From: Bacteroidaceae bacterium | GTDB lineage: Bacteria; Bacteroidota; Bacteroidia; Bacteroidales; Bacteroidaceae | Length of the DNA stretch: 64,000 nucleotides | Direction of reading: 5' to 3' | NCBI GenBank assembly: GCA_016291905.1 | Contig: JAEEZS010000057.1 | Location: 1-64,000, forward strand | Shown here: positions 50,170-59,478 of the stretch, piece by piece | Layout: each line of letters opens with the position of its first letter | Position numbering within the stretch: position 1 is the stretch's first letter | The notes under the pieces: generated by a model | The model's database searches: none | What the model saw: the letters and a program-made list of their open reading frames with translations, nothing else | Told to the model about the DNA's origin: nothing | Made by a program: the position numbers and the translations under genes

Positions 50170-51246
50170 TTATCGTTTGAATATGCGGACGAAGAGCCAG
50201 GTCATCAGGCGGTCGGCAAGGCGGTTGAGGGCCTCGAACCAGCGGGGCCAGCGGCGGTGATGGCGGTGCCACCAGCGCAGGGCGTCGGCGCGGATGAGCT
50301 TATTGGCAGGGTAAAGGCGTATGGGGCCAAGACCGTACTGCTTGCAGGCGGCCGTCAGTTCAGCGTCGAGTTCGGCGAAGTGGGCGGCATTAAACTGGCT
50401 GCGAGGGATATCCAGCAGGTGGCACTTGTAGAGTAGGCGGACGCGGTTGGTCAGGTACTGGCGGAGGAACGCTTGGCGGACGTCGGAGAGCGTTTCTATG
50501 TCGTATGCGCCGTAGAAGGCGAGCAGTTGGCGTGTCATCTGCTCCATTTGGCCCAGGCTACGGGCGATGACCTTGGGATCCATGGTCTGTCCCTCGCGCG
50601 CGAGATTGTATTGGTAGAGGTTGATGTCGAGGAAGATGATGTCGGCGGCACGGAACACGGGGTAGCAGGCCCACTCCGTGTCGGTATAGGAGATGCCCTC
50701 GGTCTGGCGGTAGCCCATCGTGCGCAGCAGCTCCGTTCGGTAAGCAAGGGCGTGCATGAGGAAAAAGCGGATGTGACCGTCGCGTAGCACGTCGTCGAGG
50801 GGATAGACGCGGCCGTAGTCGTAGGGCTCGCGTCCATAGACGTTGTATTTCGTCAGTTCGCGCGTGCCATCGTCGTGGAGGACGGTGAAGTGGGTGACGA
50901 CCATGTCGGCGCTGATGTCGGCAAGGCGGTCGAGGAATGTCACCAAAGCGGTAGTGTCGAACCAATCGTCGGCATCGAGAATCTTCACATATTTCCCTTG
51001 GGCAACAGGCAGGGCTGCGTTGATGGTGGAGCCGTAGTTACCGTTGGGCTTGTCGATGACGGTTACCGTCTGTGGGAAGCGCTCGCGGTAGCTGTTTGCT
51101 ACTGCCAGCGAACCGTCGCGGCTACCGTCGTTGACCACCATCACCTCCAGCCGTTCCAGCGTGGCAGGCACCAGCAGCGAGTCGAGGCATCGCGGAAGCA
51201 ACGCATCCATGTTGTACGTCGGAATGATGAGGGAGAGGAGTTTCAT
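50170..51246 (-). CDS. GT2 family glycosyltransferase
   Basis: A 358-residue GT-A enzyme: MKLLSLIIPTYNMDALLPRC start and KILDADDWFDTTALV near residue 90 as the DxD site. The C-terminus after about 280 carries a basic helical tail. The ATG at 51246 is preferred over 51279 because the protein fold starts there. It follows the acyltransferase after 16 nt. Confidence 0.88.
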   Translation of the reverse strand: MKLLSLIIPTYNMDALLPRCLDSLLVPATLERLEVMVVNDGSRDGSLAVANSYRERFPQTVTVIDKPNGNYGSTINAALPVAQGKYVKILDADDWFDTTALVTFLDRLADISADMVVTHFTVLHDDGTRELTKYNVYGREPYDYGRVYPLDDVLRDGHIRFFLMHALAYRTELLRTMGYRQTEGISYTDTEWACYPVFRAADIIFLDINLYQYNLAREGQTMDPKVIARSLGQMEQMTRQLLAFYGAYDIETLSDVRQAFLRQYLTNRVRLLYKCHLLDIPRSQFNAAHFAELDAELTAACKQYGLGPIRLYPANKLIRADALRWWHRHHRRWPRWFEALNRLADRLMTWLFVRIFKR

Positions 51247-51262
51247 CAGAAAATCTTTTGGG

Positions 51263-52402
51263 TTAGGAGTTTCGGCCACCAGTAAGAAGATTCAAAACGG
51301 ATGGGCAAAATCGTTTTAGAAAGATGTACATAAAATGGCAGATAAGGAATATCAGCACTGCACCTATTATGAATAATAGAATACGCATAATTCCTAAACT
51401 GAAAGGAAGAGACATGACGGCCCACATAACTGCGCTTGAAACAATCACCATGTGAGAACAAAAGACAAAGAAACTGCTACTTGCTAATCGGTGGTTAACC
51501 TTGATTCTTCTATGTTCTAAGAGTTTTGAGACGATGTTGAAATAAAACATTATTGAAATAGGGATGAACACCCTGACGGTCAGATTGAAGGCTTGCCTGT
51601 CAATTTCCCATAAGATGGGAATGAAAGCCAGGCTTGCAAAATAAAACAGGGTAATAGTTTTCCATGTCTTACGGAAGGATTCGATAAAGGACTTGCCTTT
51701 GATGGAAAAAAGGCTGCCCCATGAAAAAAAGTATGTCGCCTTTATCCCAAACCCAGAAACGGGAATCCATATATCAACCACGAATAACAAGGCCAAAAGG
51801 ACGACAAATATTGACCCCATCTTTTTGATAAGCCAATGAATGAGTGGCGTGAAAAGAAGGATAACTATTAGGTCACGGACAAACCATAGAGGCGTATCCA
51901 TAGGCTGGCCGGAAGGAACGCTCCAACCAAGTATATTGGTGGTTTGAGAAGTGATGCCATCAAATAATGTTCTGTCCCAAAAAAGCCTAAAAAAACCGCG
52001 ATCCTTAATGGTATCCCATACATTTTCCATCGGCACCCCCTTAAGGATAGAGCCACCAAACCGGGTAATGGGGAAAGCTATTATGGCAATAAGGTTCCAA
52101 AGAAGATAAGGGACAAACAGGGTACGAAGCCTCTTGGTCATCTTGCGCATCCATATCTCATGATTCCAATCCTCAAGCCTATTGAAGAACAAGAATCCAG
52201 AAATAAAGAAGAAAGTAGGAACGGCAACGGGACAAATAGTTTTACATAAATATATTACAAAGACTTGAAAAAGACCTCCATTCATGGACCACGATTCGTC
52301 AACATAAAATAACTGAACATGAAGGCAGATGACCATAAACGCCATGACAGGTCTCAACCAATCAATTGTTTCAGATTGCACTATTTCCATGTCCGTACTC
52401 AT
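51263..52402 (-). CDS. Acyltransferase family 3 membrane protein
   Basis: A 379-residue integral membrane protein with about ten TM segments. The start region IDWLRPVMAFMVICLHVQL carries the family-typical histidine in the first TM. Members (OafA/WecH-type) transfer acetyl groups to surface polysaccharides. Its ATG (52402) overlaps the glf stop as ATGA, indicating translational coupling. Upstream in-frame codons lie within glf. Confidence 0.85.
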   Translation of the reverse strand: MSTDMEIVQSETIDWLRPVMAFMVICLHVQLFYVDESWSMNGGLFQVFVIYLCKTICPVAVPTFFFISGFLFFNRLEDWNHEIWMRKMTKRLRTLFVPYLLWNLIAIIAFPITRFGGSILKGVPMENVWDTIKDRGFFRLFWDRTLFDGITSQTTNILGWSVPSGQPMDTPLWFVRDLIVILLFTPLIHWLIKKMGSIFVVLLALLFVVDIWIPVSGFGIKATYFFSWGSLFSIKGKSFIESFRKTWKTITLFYFASLAFIPILWEIDRQAFNLTVRVFIPISIMFYFNIVSKLLEHRRIKVNHRLASSSFFVFCSHMVIVSSAVMWAVMSLPFSLGIMRILLFIIGAVLIFLICHFMYIFLKRFCPSVLNLLTGGRNS

Positions 52403-53505
52403 AATTCCATTTCCAGAACTTTTTCGACAATCTGGTGCATGTCGTAATATTTGTACTCGGCCAGACGGCCGCCAAAGAGGACGTTCGGCTCCTGCGCAGC
52501 ACGCTCGGCATAGCGGGCATAGAGGCGGTTGTTGCGCTCGTTGTTGATGGGGTAGTAGGGTGCGGCACCCTTCTCCCAGCGGCGCGAATATTCGTAGGTG
52601 ATGACCGTGTCGGGTTGCTGGCCGAACTCGAAGTGCTTGTGCTCGATGCAACGTGTGTAGGGCACCTCGGCCTCTGTGTAGTTGACAACGGCGTTGCCCT
52701 GATAGTCGTGCACGCCTGTCAGCAGCTTGTGCTCGAAGCGCAGAGAGCGGAATTCCAAGTGGCCGTAGCAGTAGTCGTAGTAGGCGTCAATGCAGCCTGT
52801 GAACACCACCTTGTCTGCCAGCCCGTCGAAGTAGGCACGGGCATCGAAATAGTCTGTCCGCAGACGCACCTCGCAGCCCTCAAGCAAGCGCTTGAACAGG
52901 CGCGTGTAGCCCCCGATGGGTATGCCTTGGTAGGTGTCGTTGAAGTAGTTATTGTTGTATTCGTAGCGGAAGGGCAGGCGTCGGATGACGAAGGCAGGAA
53001 TCTCTGTGGCCTTCATGCCCCACTGCTTTTCGGAGTAGCCCTTGATGAGTGTCTCGTAGATGTCGCGTCCTGCGAGCTTCAGCGCCTGTTCCTCGAGGTT
53101 GGCGGGTTCGGCGATGTCGGCATATTCGGCGCGTTGGCGGTCGATGATGGCGCGTGCCTCGTCAGGCGTCTCGACACCCCAGAGCTGGTGAAAGGTGTTC
53201 ATGTTGAACGGCAGGTTGTAACGGCGTCCACGATAGCAGGCTATGGGGCTGTTAATGAAGTTGTTGAAAGGCACGAGGTCGTTCACAAAATCCCACACGG
53301 CCTTGTTGGAGGTGTGGAAGATGTGCGGCCCATAACGATGCACCTGTATGCCCTTGACATCGTCCGTATAACATCCGCCGCCTATGTGGGGATTCTTGTC
53401 GATAACGAGGCAGCGCTTGCCCTGCCGGATGGCGCGGTAGGCAAACATGGCTCCATACAGCCCTGCTCCCACAATGAGGTAGTCGTACTGCTTATTGTTC
53501 TCCAT
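52399..53505 (-). CDS. glf: UDP-galactopyranose mutase
   Basis: A 368-residue FAD enzyme converting UDP-galactopyranose to UDP-galactofuranose for surface glycans. The dinucleotide motif DYLIVGAGLYGAMFA is at residues 8-22; conserved RYGPHIFHT (near 57-65), GYSEKQWG and YYPINNERN blocks are present. Length is normal. The start overlaps the end of the upstream LicD gene by 14 nt. This predicts galactofuranose in the polysaccharide made by this operon. Confidence 0.95.
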   Translation of the reverse strand: MENNKQYDYLIVGAGLYGAMFAYRAIRQGKRCLVIDKNPHIGGGCYTDDVKGIQVHRYGPHIFHTSNKAVWDFVNDLVPFNNFINSPIACYRGRRYNLPFNMNTFHQLWGVETPDEARAIIDRQRAEYADIAEPANLEEQALKLAGRDIYETLIKGYSEKQWGMKATEIPAFVIRRLPFRYEYNNNYFNDTYQGIPIGGYTRLFKRLLEGCEVRLRTDYFDARAYFDGLADKVVFTGCIDAYYDYCYGHLEFRSLRFEHKLLTGVHDYQGNAVVNYTEAEVPYTRCIEHKHFEFGQQPDTVITYEYSRRWEKGAAPYYPINNERNNRLYARYAERAAQEPNVLFGGRLAEYKYYDMHQIVEKVLEMEL

Positions 53506-54319
53506 TTTTCATTCTTTTCAGCACCTCACGGTAGTCATGTTCGGCATCCAATATCACCTCGCCATGGCCTGATGAATCCTGACGAGGGGTCATGTAGTCA
53601 GCTCCATAGAGTGCCGTCAGCACCTTGTCGTAGTCAACGGGGGCAGGAAGTTCCATCTGCTCAAAGGGCAGCATTATCGTTTCGCGATACCATGCCCGTT
53701 CTCTCGCTGTCCGTGCCACTTGGCGCCAGTCGAACGTGGGGCAGGCGATGCGCTGCGTTTCCTGCGCATTCCACTTTGTAAATTGCCGCTCGAACATACG
53801 GTAGAGTCTTTTATAACCCGCGATGCCGCAGATGGCTTTCGCCAGCAGCACTTTTGTCCCTTGTCCGTACTGCGCTGTCTGCAGGCATTTCAGCACCCAT
53901 CGTGCCGTGCGTAGCGAGCGCTTCCATGCAGTGCTGTCAAGGTCGTCGGAGATGTTGTCATAAACGAAGATGTCCACAAAAATGCCTTGATGAAAGGGCT
54001 GGTGCAGGTCGGCAGGTAGGATGGCTGCCGTACCGTTGTAGCGCACTTGTGCGTGCCCGCGATAATACCTTCGCTCCGTGTGGAACGACTGTAGGAAGAA
54101 AGGTGCCTTGAACTCCGTGGCTGCCAGTTTCAGCAGCGCCTCATAGTCGTCGCGCATCATCATCAGGTCGATGTCATCGTCCCAAGGGATGAACCCCTGA
54201 TGACGCACAGCCCCCAGCAGAGTGCCCCAGTCGGCCCACACCTGTAGCCCATGCCGCTGGCAGATCTCCAGCACATGTTGGGCTAGTTTCAGTTGTATCT
54301 CCCGGACCTTTTCCTGCAT
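53492..54319 (-). CDS. LicD family phosphotransferase
   Basis: A 275-residue protein. The LicD signature is clear near residues 25-53: QVWADWGTLLGAVRHQGFIP and WDDDIDLMM. LicD proteins transfer phosphocholine or related phospho-groups to surface glycans. It lies 14 nt after another LicD and overlaps glf. Donor and acceptor cannot be read from sequence. Confidence 0.88.
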   Translation of the reverse strand: MQEKVREIQLKLAQHVLEICQRHGLQVWADWGTLLGAVRHQGFIPWDDDIDLMMMRDDYEALLKLAATEFKAPFFLQSFHTERRYYRGHAQVRYNGTAAILPADLHQPFHQGIFVDIFVYDNISDDLDSTAWKRSLRTARWVLKCLQTAQYGQGTKVLLAKAICGIAGYKRLYRMFERQFTKWNAQETQRIACPTFDWRQVARTARERAWYRETIMLPFEQMELPAPVDYDKVLTALYGADYMTPRQDSSGHGEVILDAEHDYREVLKRMKNGEQ

Positions 54320-54333
54320 CTTAATTCCTAATT

Positions 54334-55185
54334 TTATAGGATAGTGTATTCACGGCTTGTATCTGGACACATGAACACGGCGTGCATCTTACGTTTGTCT
54401 TCAGGTGGCAGTGTCATGTAGTCCTTGCCATAGATGGATGTAAGACGGGCCTCTACGTTATGTGGCACGCAGAACGTGTGTCCTTCAAACGTCAGTTCAC
54501 CCGTCGGGTAGAGGTCGGTGGTGAGCGTAGGGTACTTGATGTCGTTGCGCTCCATCGTTCCTGCTTCGCGATCCTTCGGACGCATGGTGCAAGCCAGTTT
54601 CCAAATGCCCTTCATCAATACGTACTCCACAGGGAACCAGAAGAAGCGCACAATGTTGGCGAATGAAATAGGCTTGGGATAGGCAAAGAAGCCGAACGAC
54701 TTACCGATACGACGGTTCATCCAGCGAAAGAAAGGCCGCCTTACAGCTGGTGTTGGCACACTCTCAAAGATGTCTATCGAAATGCCGCGATGGAATGTCA
54801 CATGGAAGTCCGATGCGCGGTTGATGGAGAGCGTACCATTGCGCCGCACCTTCATCAGCCCGTGTCCCATGCGTGCAGCCTTGTCCGACTTTTTGGTCTG
54901 AAGGAAGAAGCGGTCGTCAAGCCTCTCAGGAGCCACTTGCTGAAACTTTTTGAAGTCGACCGAGGGCATCGAGACGTCCACATCGTCGTCCCAAGGGATG
55001 AATCCCCTATGCCGAAAGGCTCCCAGCAGCGTTCCGTAGTCGAGGAAATAGGTTAGCCCTTCAGCACGGCACACCTCGTCGAAGGCTACCAGCGTTTCCA
55101 ACAACCGTTGTTGCACCTCCCATCGCGCCGAACCCTCAGGATTGTACTGCTCGCGCAACTGCTGTTGCAATGCTTCATCTATCAT
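54334..55185 (-). CDS. LicD family phosphotransferase
   Basis: A 283-residue protein with the LicD core near residues 38-70 (TYFLDYGTLLGAFRHRGFIP, WDDDVDVSM). It is a paralogue of the next gene but clearly diverged, so the two probably differ in donor or acceptor. First gene of the six-gene polysaccharide operon; MIDEALQ at 55185 is taken as the start. Confidence 0.88.
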   Translation of the reverse strand: MIDEALQQQLREQYNPEGSARWEVQQRLLETLVAFDEVCRAEGLTYFLDYGTLLGAFRHRGFIPWDDDVDVSMPSVDFKKFQQVAPERLDDRFFLQTKKSDKAARMGHGLMKVRRNGTLSINRASDFHVTFHRGISIDIFESVPTPAVRRPFFRWMNRRIGKSFGFFAYPKPISFANIVRFFWFPVEYVLMKGIWKLACTMRPKDREAGTMERNDIKYPTLTTDLYPTGELTFEGHTFCVPHNVEARLTSIYGKDYMTLPPEDKRKMHAVFMCPDTSREYTIL

Positions 55186-55230
55186 AGGCGAATTGTTTGT
55201 TCTTAGGTACGAACCTTGTCTCTCAGCCTG

Positions 55231-55262
55231 CAAAGATAGCGCATGACAATCAAAATTGCAAA
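55231..55262 (-). promoter_or_regulatory. Polysaccharide operon promoter
   Basis: On the minus strand TTTG (55262-55259), 20 nt, TATCTTTG (55238-55231). The -33 box lies in the palindrome GCAAATAAATTTGC, next to the -33 of the divergent cysS promoter. Confidence 0.8.
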
Positions 55263-55266
55263 TAAA

Positions 55267-55298
55267 TTTGCATTATCTCTCGGCTCGCACTACCTTTG
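55267..55298 (+). promoter_or_regulatory. cysS promoter
   Basis: TTTG at 55267-55270, 20 nt, TACCTTTG at 55291-55298. The spacer has CTCGGCTCGCAC, like the duplicated promoters at 2.1 and 43.3 kb. The start codon is about 18 nt further on. Confidence 0.85.
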
Positions 55299-55316
55299 CA
55301 GAAAATTTCAGGTATG

Positions 55317-56810
55317 ATGGATAACAAGCTGTTTGTTTATAATACGCTGACGCGTAGCAAAGAACTCTTCAAACCCCTTCACGAAGGCCATGTGGGCATG
55401 TATGTATGCGGTCCGACGGTCTATGGCGATGCCCATCTGGGCCATGCACGGCCTGCCATTACGTTTGATGTGCTGTTCCGCTATTTGCAGCATCTGGGCT
55501 ACAAGGTGCGCTATGTCCGCAACATCACGGATGTGGGCCATTTGGAGCATGATGCAGACGAGGGTGAGGATAAGATAGCCAAAAAGGCGCGGCTGGAGCA
55601 GCTGGAGCCGATGGAGGTGGTGCAGTACTATGAGAACCGCTACCACAAAGCCATGGAGGCATTGAACGTGCTGCCGCCCAGCATCGAGCCGCATGCTTCA
55701 GGACACATCATTGAGCAAATCCAGCTGGTCAAGGAGATTATGGCCAACGGCTTTGCCTATGAGAGCGAGGGTAGTGTCTATTTCGACGTGCCCAAGTACA
55801 ACAACGTCCATCATTATGGACGTCTCTCTGGACGTAATCTGGAGGACGTTATCAACACCTCGCGCGAAAACCTTGACGGACAGTCAGAGAAACACAATCT
55901 CGTTGACTTCGCCCTCTGGAAAAAAGCGCAGCCTGAGCACATTATGCGTTGGCCAAGTCCTTGGAGCGACGGTTTCCCAGGCTGGCATTGCGAGTGCACG
56001 GCCATGGGCAGGAAGTATCTGGGTGCGCAGTTCGACATCCACGGAGGCGGTATGGACCTCGTTTTCCCCCACCACGAATGCGAGATTGCCCAGGCTGTCG
56101 CCAGCCAAGGCAGCGATATGGTGCGCTATTGGATGCACAATAACATGATTACCATCAACGGCCAGAAGATGGGCAAAAGCCTTGGCAACTTTATTACGCT
56201 GGATGAGTTCTTCACAGGCAGCAATAAGAATCTGACGCAGGCTTATAGCCCGATGACTATCCGCTTCTTCATCCTCATGGCGCACTACCGCAGCACGGTT
56301 GATTTCAGCAACGAAGCCCTGCAGGCTGCCGAGAAAGGTCTGCAGCGACTGCTCGAAGGCTGGAAGAATCTGGAGCGCTTGGAGCAGTCTGTGTTCTCTG
56401 GTCCGTCGGGCTCTTCCAATATGTCGAGCCTTGTCAACCGTTGCTACGAGGCCATGAATGACGACCTTAACACCCCCATCGTCATTAGCTGTCTCTTTGA
56501 TGCTTGCCACTATATCAATCAGATTGTCGATAAGAAGGTCTCCGTTTCGGCTGATGAGCTGAAGGAGCTGAAGGATACGTTCCGTCTGTTCCTATTCGAC
56601 ATCCTCGGCATGAAGGAGGAGACGGGTGCAGGTAATGCCGCCCGCGAGGAGGCATTTGGCAAAGTGGTAGATATGTTGTTGGAACAGCGTGCTGTGGCAA
56701 AAGCCAACAAGGATTGGGCCACCAGCGACAAAATCCGCAACGAGCTCACAGCCATCGGCTTTGAAATCAAGGATACGAAAGAAGGTGCCACATGGAAGCT
56801 AAACGTGTAA
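55317..56810 (+). CDS. cysS: Cysteinyl-tRNA synthetase
   Basis: A 497-residue class Ia synthetase charging tRNA-Cys. HIGH-equivalent [11 protein letters not shown] near residue 38; KMSKS-equivalent KMGKSLGNF near 285; zinc-binding Cys/His residues in YVCGPTVYG and the WHCECTAM and HHECEIAQ blocks. Two adjacent ATGs (55314, 55317) are possible starts, both close to the promoter. The gene overlaps the M28 peptidase gene by 19 nt. Confidence 0.96.
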   Translation: MDNKLFVYNTLTRSKELFKPLHEGHVGMYVCGPTVYGDAHLGHARPAITFDVLFRYLQHLGYKVRYVRNITDVGHLEHDADEGEDKIAKKARLEQLEPMEVVQYYENRYHKAMEALNVLPPSIEPHASGHIIEQIQLVKEIMANGFAYESEGSVYFDVPKYNNVHHYGRLSGRNLEDVINTSRENLDGQSEKHNLVDFALWKKAQPEHIMRWPSPWSDGFPGWHCECTAMGRKYLGAQFDIHGGGMDLVFPHHECEIAQAVASQGSDMVRYWMHNNMITINGQKMGKSLGNFITLDEFFTGSNKNLTQAYSPMTIRFFILMAHYRSTVDFSNEALQAAEKGLQRLLEGWKNLERLEQSVFSGPSGSSNMSSLVNRCYEAMNDDLNTPIVISCLFDACHYINQIVDKKVSVSADELKELKDTFRLFLFDILGMKEETGAGNAAREEAFGKVVDMLLEQRAVAKANKDWATSDKIRNELTAIGFEIKDTKEGATWKLNV

Positions 56811-57766
56811 TTCCTTTCCTCCTCTGCCTTCTGACCCTTTCGTGCTGCACGCCCAAGAAGGGGGCTGTCGTGGTGGAGCAACCTAATGTTTCCGTTCCGG
56901 CCTTTGATGCCGATAGTGCCTATGATTATGTATCGGCGCAGGTGGCTTTTGGCCCTCGCGTGACGGGCTCTGAGGCACACAAGGTATGTGGCGACTGGTT
57001 GGTTGCCAAGCTGAAAAGTTTTGGGGCTGAGGTTACAGAACAGACCGCTGACTTGAAAGCCTACAATGGCGACCGGCTGCCCATGCGCAACATCATTGGC
57101 AGCTACAACACGGCAACGAATAAGCGCGTAGTCCTCTGTTCCCATTGGGACAGCCGTCCCTGGGCTGACAACGACCCTGACGTAAAGAATCATCGTACCC
57201 CCATCGACGGCGCTAACGATGGCGCTAGTGGGGTGGGCGTGCTAATGGAGATTGCCCGTCAGCTGCAACGCCAGCAACCCACGATAGGTGTGGACATCAT
57301 ATTCTTCGATGCGGAGGATTACGGTATGCACAGCGATGAACTGGACTATGCCGACAACTCGTGGTGCTTGGGTTCGCAGTATTGGGCCCGACATCCGCAC
57401 AAGGCCGATTATATGGCCCGTTTCGGTATCCTGCTTGATATGGTGGGGGCTCCGGGCGCACGCTTTTGTCAGGAACGCTATTCACGTCGCTATGCCGGCA
57501 GCATCGTTGATAAGGTGTGGCAGACAGCTCACACCCTTGGCTTTGGTTCCTACTTCCCCCTGACGGCAGGTAACTACGTCACCGACGACCACCTCCCCCT
57601 CAACGAAAAAGGCCGCATCCCCACCATCGACATCATCCCTTACGACGATGCCTACGGCTTTGGCGAGCATTGGCACACCGTGAAGGATAACATGGAGTGG
57701 ATAGACCGCGCTACGCTTCGCGCTGCAGGGCAGACGGTATTGCACGTCATATACAACGAAAAGTAG
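56792..57766 (+). CDS. M28 family peptidase lipoprotein (glutaminyl cyclase-like)
   Basis: A 324-residue lipoprotein (lipobox LTLSC, Cys18). The M28 zinc-peptidase fold shows ligands in CSHWDSRPW (His118), [11 protein letters not shown] (Asp143), FFDAEDYG (Glu175) and WHTVKDN. Within M28 the pattern resembles bacterial glutaminyl-peptide cyclotransferases as well as aminopeptidases; the two cannot be separated with certainty here. It starts inside cysS and ends 5 nt before sufE. Confidence 0.85.
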   Translation: MEAKRVIPFLLCLLTLSCCTPKKGAVVVEQPNVSVPAFDADSAYDYVSAQVAFGPRVTGSEAHKVCGDWLVAKLKSFGAEVTEQTADLKAYNGDRLPMRNIIGSYNTATNKRVVLCSHWDSRPWADNDPDVKNHRTPIDGANDGASGVGVLMEIARQLQRQQPTIGVDIIFFDAEDYGMHSDELDYADNSWCLGSQYWARHPHKADYMARFGILLDMVGAPGARFCQERYSRRYAGSIVDKVWQTAHTLGFGSYFPLTAGNYVTDDHLPLNEKGRIPTIDIIPYDDAYGFGEHWHTVKDNMEWIDRATLRAAGQTVLHVIYNEK

Positions 57767-57771
57767 AAACT

Positions 57772-58191
57772 ATGACCATAAACGAGATACAGGACGAGAT
57801 AATCGATGAGTTCACGGGTCTGGACGACTGGATGGACAAGTATCAGATGCTGATAGACCTTGCTGGTGAGCTGCCAAAGCTGGACGAACGCTACAAGACG
57901 GAGGACAACCTCATCGAGGGTTGCCAAAGCCGTGTGTGGCTTCATGCCGATATGACGGATGGATTGGTCCGTTTCGAAGCAGAAAGCGACGCCCTTATCG
58001 TGGGCGGCATCATAGCCCTGCTGATAAGGGTGTTGAGCGGGCATACACCCGATGAGATTCTTGACTCACAGCTCTATTTCATCGACCGTATCGGTCTTCA
58101 TGAACACCTGTCGCCCACGCGCAGCAACGGGCTTGTCGCTATGGTCAAACAAATGCGCATCTATGCACTTGCCTACAAGGCCCGGCAATGA
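57772..58191 (+). CDS. sufE: SufE-like sulfur acceptor protein
   Basis: A 139-residue cytoplasmic protein that accepts sulfane sulfur from the cysteine desulfurase SufS for Fe-S cluster assembly. The acceptor cysteine is Cys51 in LIEGCQSRVW; the rest of the SufE fold (GIIALLIRVLSGHTPDEIL) is present. No sufS is in the window. It shares an operon with cysS and overlaps the glycosyltransferase by 4 nt (ATGA). Confidence 0.93.
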   Translation: MTINEIQDEIIDEFTGLDDWMDKYQMLIDLAGELPKLDERYKTEDNLIEGCQSRVWLHADMTDGLVRFEAESDALIVGGIIALLIRVLSGHTPDEILDSQLYFIDRIGLHEHLSPTRSNGLVAMVKQMRIYALAYKARQ

Positions 58192-59453
58192 GAGTCCTTA
58201 TCATTAACACTACTGAACGGCAGGGCGGTCCTGCCATTGCAGCCTACCGACTGACGGAAGCGCTGAAGAGCAACGGCATCAAAGCCAAAATGCTGGTGCT
58301 TGAGAAGGAGACGGACAAGGTGACAACCATTGCCATCGAAAAGACGTGGCGTGTAAAAAGAGGCCTTTTCATCGAGAAAATCCGGCTGAACCTCCACAAT
58401 CGCTTAGGGCGTCAGCATCGCTATCGCCTCGACCTTGGCACCGTGGGTGAGGACATCACCAGTTTGCCTGAGTTCCGTCAGGCGGACATCATCCATCTGC
58501 ATTGGATTAACGATGGCATGATTTCCCTGCACATGTTACAACGCATCGCAGCATCTGGCAAGCCTGTCGTATGGACACTCCACGACATGTGGCCCTTCAC
58601 AGGCATTTGCCATTATGCCCATGACTGTGACAACTACATGAAACATTGTGGCTCGTGCCCGCAGCTCAACAGCAGTCGCACGGGCGACCTTTCCAGTCGC
58701 TTTTTCGACAAAAAGAGTGTCCTCTTCCAGCATAGCTCCATCCGGTTTATTGCTTGCAGCCATTGGTTGCAGGAGATGGCCCGTAAGAGCAGTCTGCTAC
58801 GCGGCAGGAAGATAGCATGCATTCCCAATGCTGTTGATACCCGCTTGTTCCACAAGCGTGACAGGCAGATGGCGCGTAGGGAACTGAGCCTGCCATCGGA
58901 TAAGCGCTTGGTGCTATTCTCCTCCGAGTCCGTCCTTGACCGACGCAAGGGATTTGATTATCTGACCGATGCGCTGAAGGTATTAGCAGCCGCTCATCCT
59001 GAATGGAAGGAACAGCTGGGCCTTGTGGTTTTGGGACGTGATAGTGAGAAGGTATCCTTTAGCGAAATACCTTTCACCGTTTATCCCATGCCATACGTCT
59101 CAGATGAGAAGCAGATGTCGCTGGTTTATAACGCCGTTGACCTCTATGCTATTCCCTCATTGCAGGACAATCTGCCCAACACGGTGGTAGAGGCAATGGC
59201 ATGCGGCATTCCTTGTATTGGCTTCAACGTAGGCGGTATCCCTGAGATGATAGACCACCTCCATAACGGCTACATTGCTGACTATAAGGATACCCGTCAC
59301 TTTGCTGAAGGCATCCATTGGCTGCTTACCGAGGGCGACTACGATATGCTAAGTAGCGAAGCCCTTCGCAAAGCCCACACTACCTACAGCGAAACGTCTG
59401 TTGCCGCTGCCCACATTGCCATTTACAACCAGCTGACAGGGCGCAGCGAGTGA
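58188..59453 (+). CDS. GT4 family glycosyltransferase
   Basis: A 421-residue GT-B glycosyltransferase. The C-terminal half has the donor-binding motif NLPNTVVEAMACGIPCIGFN with the Glu-x7-Glu pattern near residues 340-350; the N-terminal acceptor domain begins MRVLIINTTERQGGPAIAAY. Probably assembles a surface glycan. It is translationally coupled to sufE and ends the cysS cluster, convergent with the C1 peptidase gene. Confidence 0.87.
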   Translation: MRVLIINTTERQGGPAIAAYRLTEALKSNGIKAKMLVLEKETDKVTTIAIEKTWRVKRGLFIEKIRLNLHNRLGRQHRYRLDLGTVGEDITSLPEFRQADIIHLHWINDGMISLHMLQRIAASGKPVVWTLHDMWPFTGICHYAHDCDNYMKHCGSCPQLNSSRTGDLSSRFFDKKSVLFQHSSIRFIACSHWLQEMARKSSLLRGRKIACIPNAVDTRLFHKRDRQMARRELSLPSDKRLVLFSSESVLDRRKGFDYLTDALKVLAAAHPEWKEQLGLVVLGRDSEKVSFSEIPFTVYPMPYVSDEKQMSLVYNAVDLYAIPSLQDNLPNTVVEAMACGIPCIGFNVGGIPEMIDHLHNGYIADYKDTRHFAEGIHWLLTEGDYDMLSSEALRKAHTTYSETSVAAAHIAIYNQLTGRSE

Positions 59454-59478
59454 TGTGTGAAAGTCAGTAGCGATAGAA

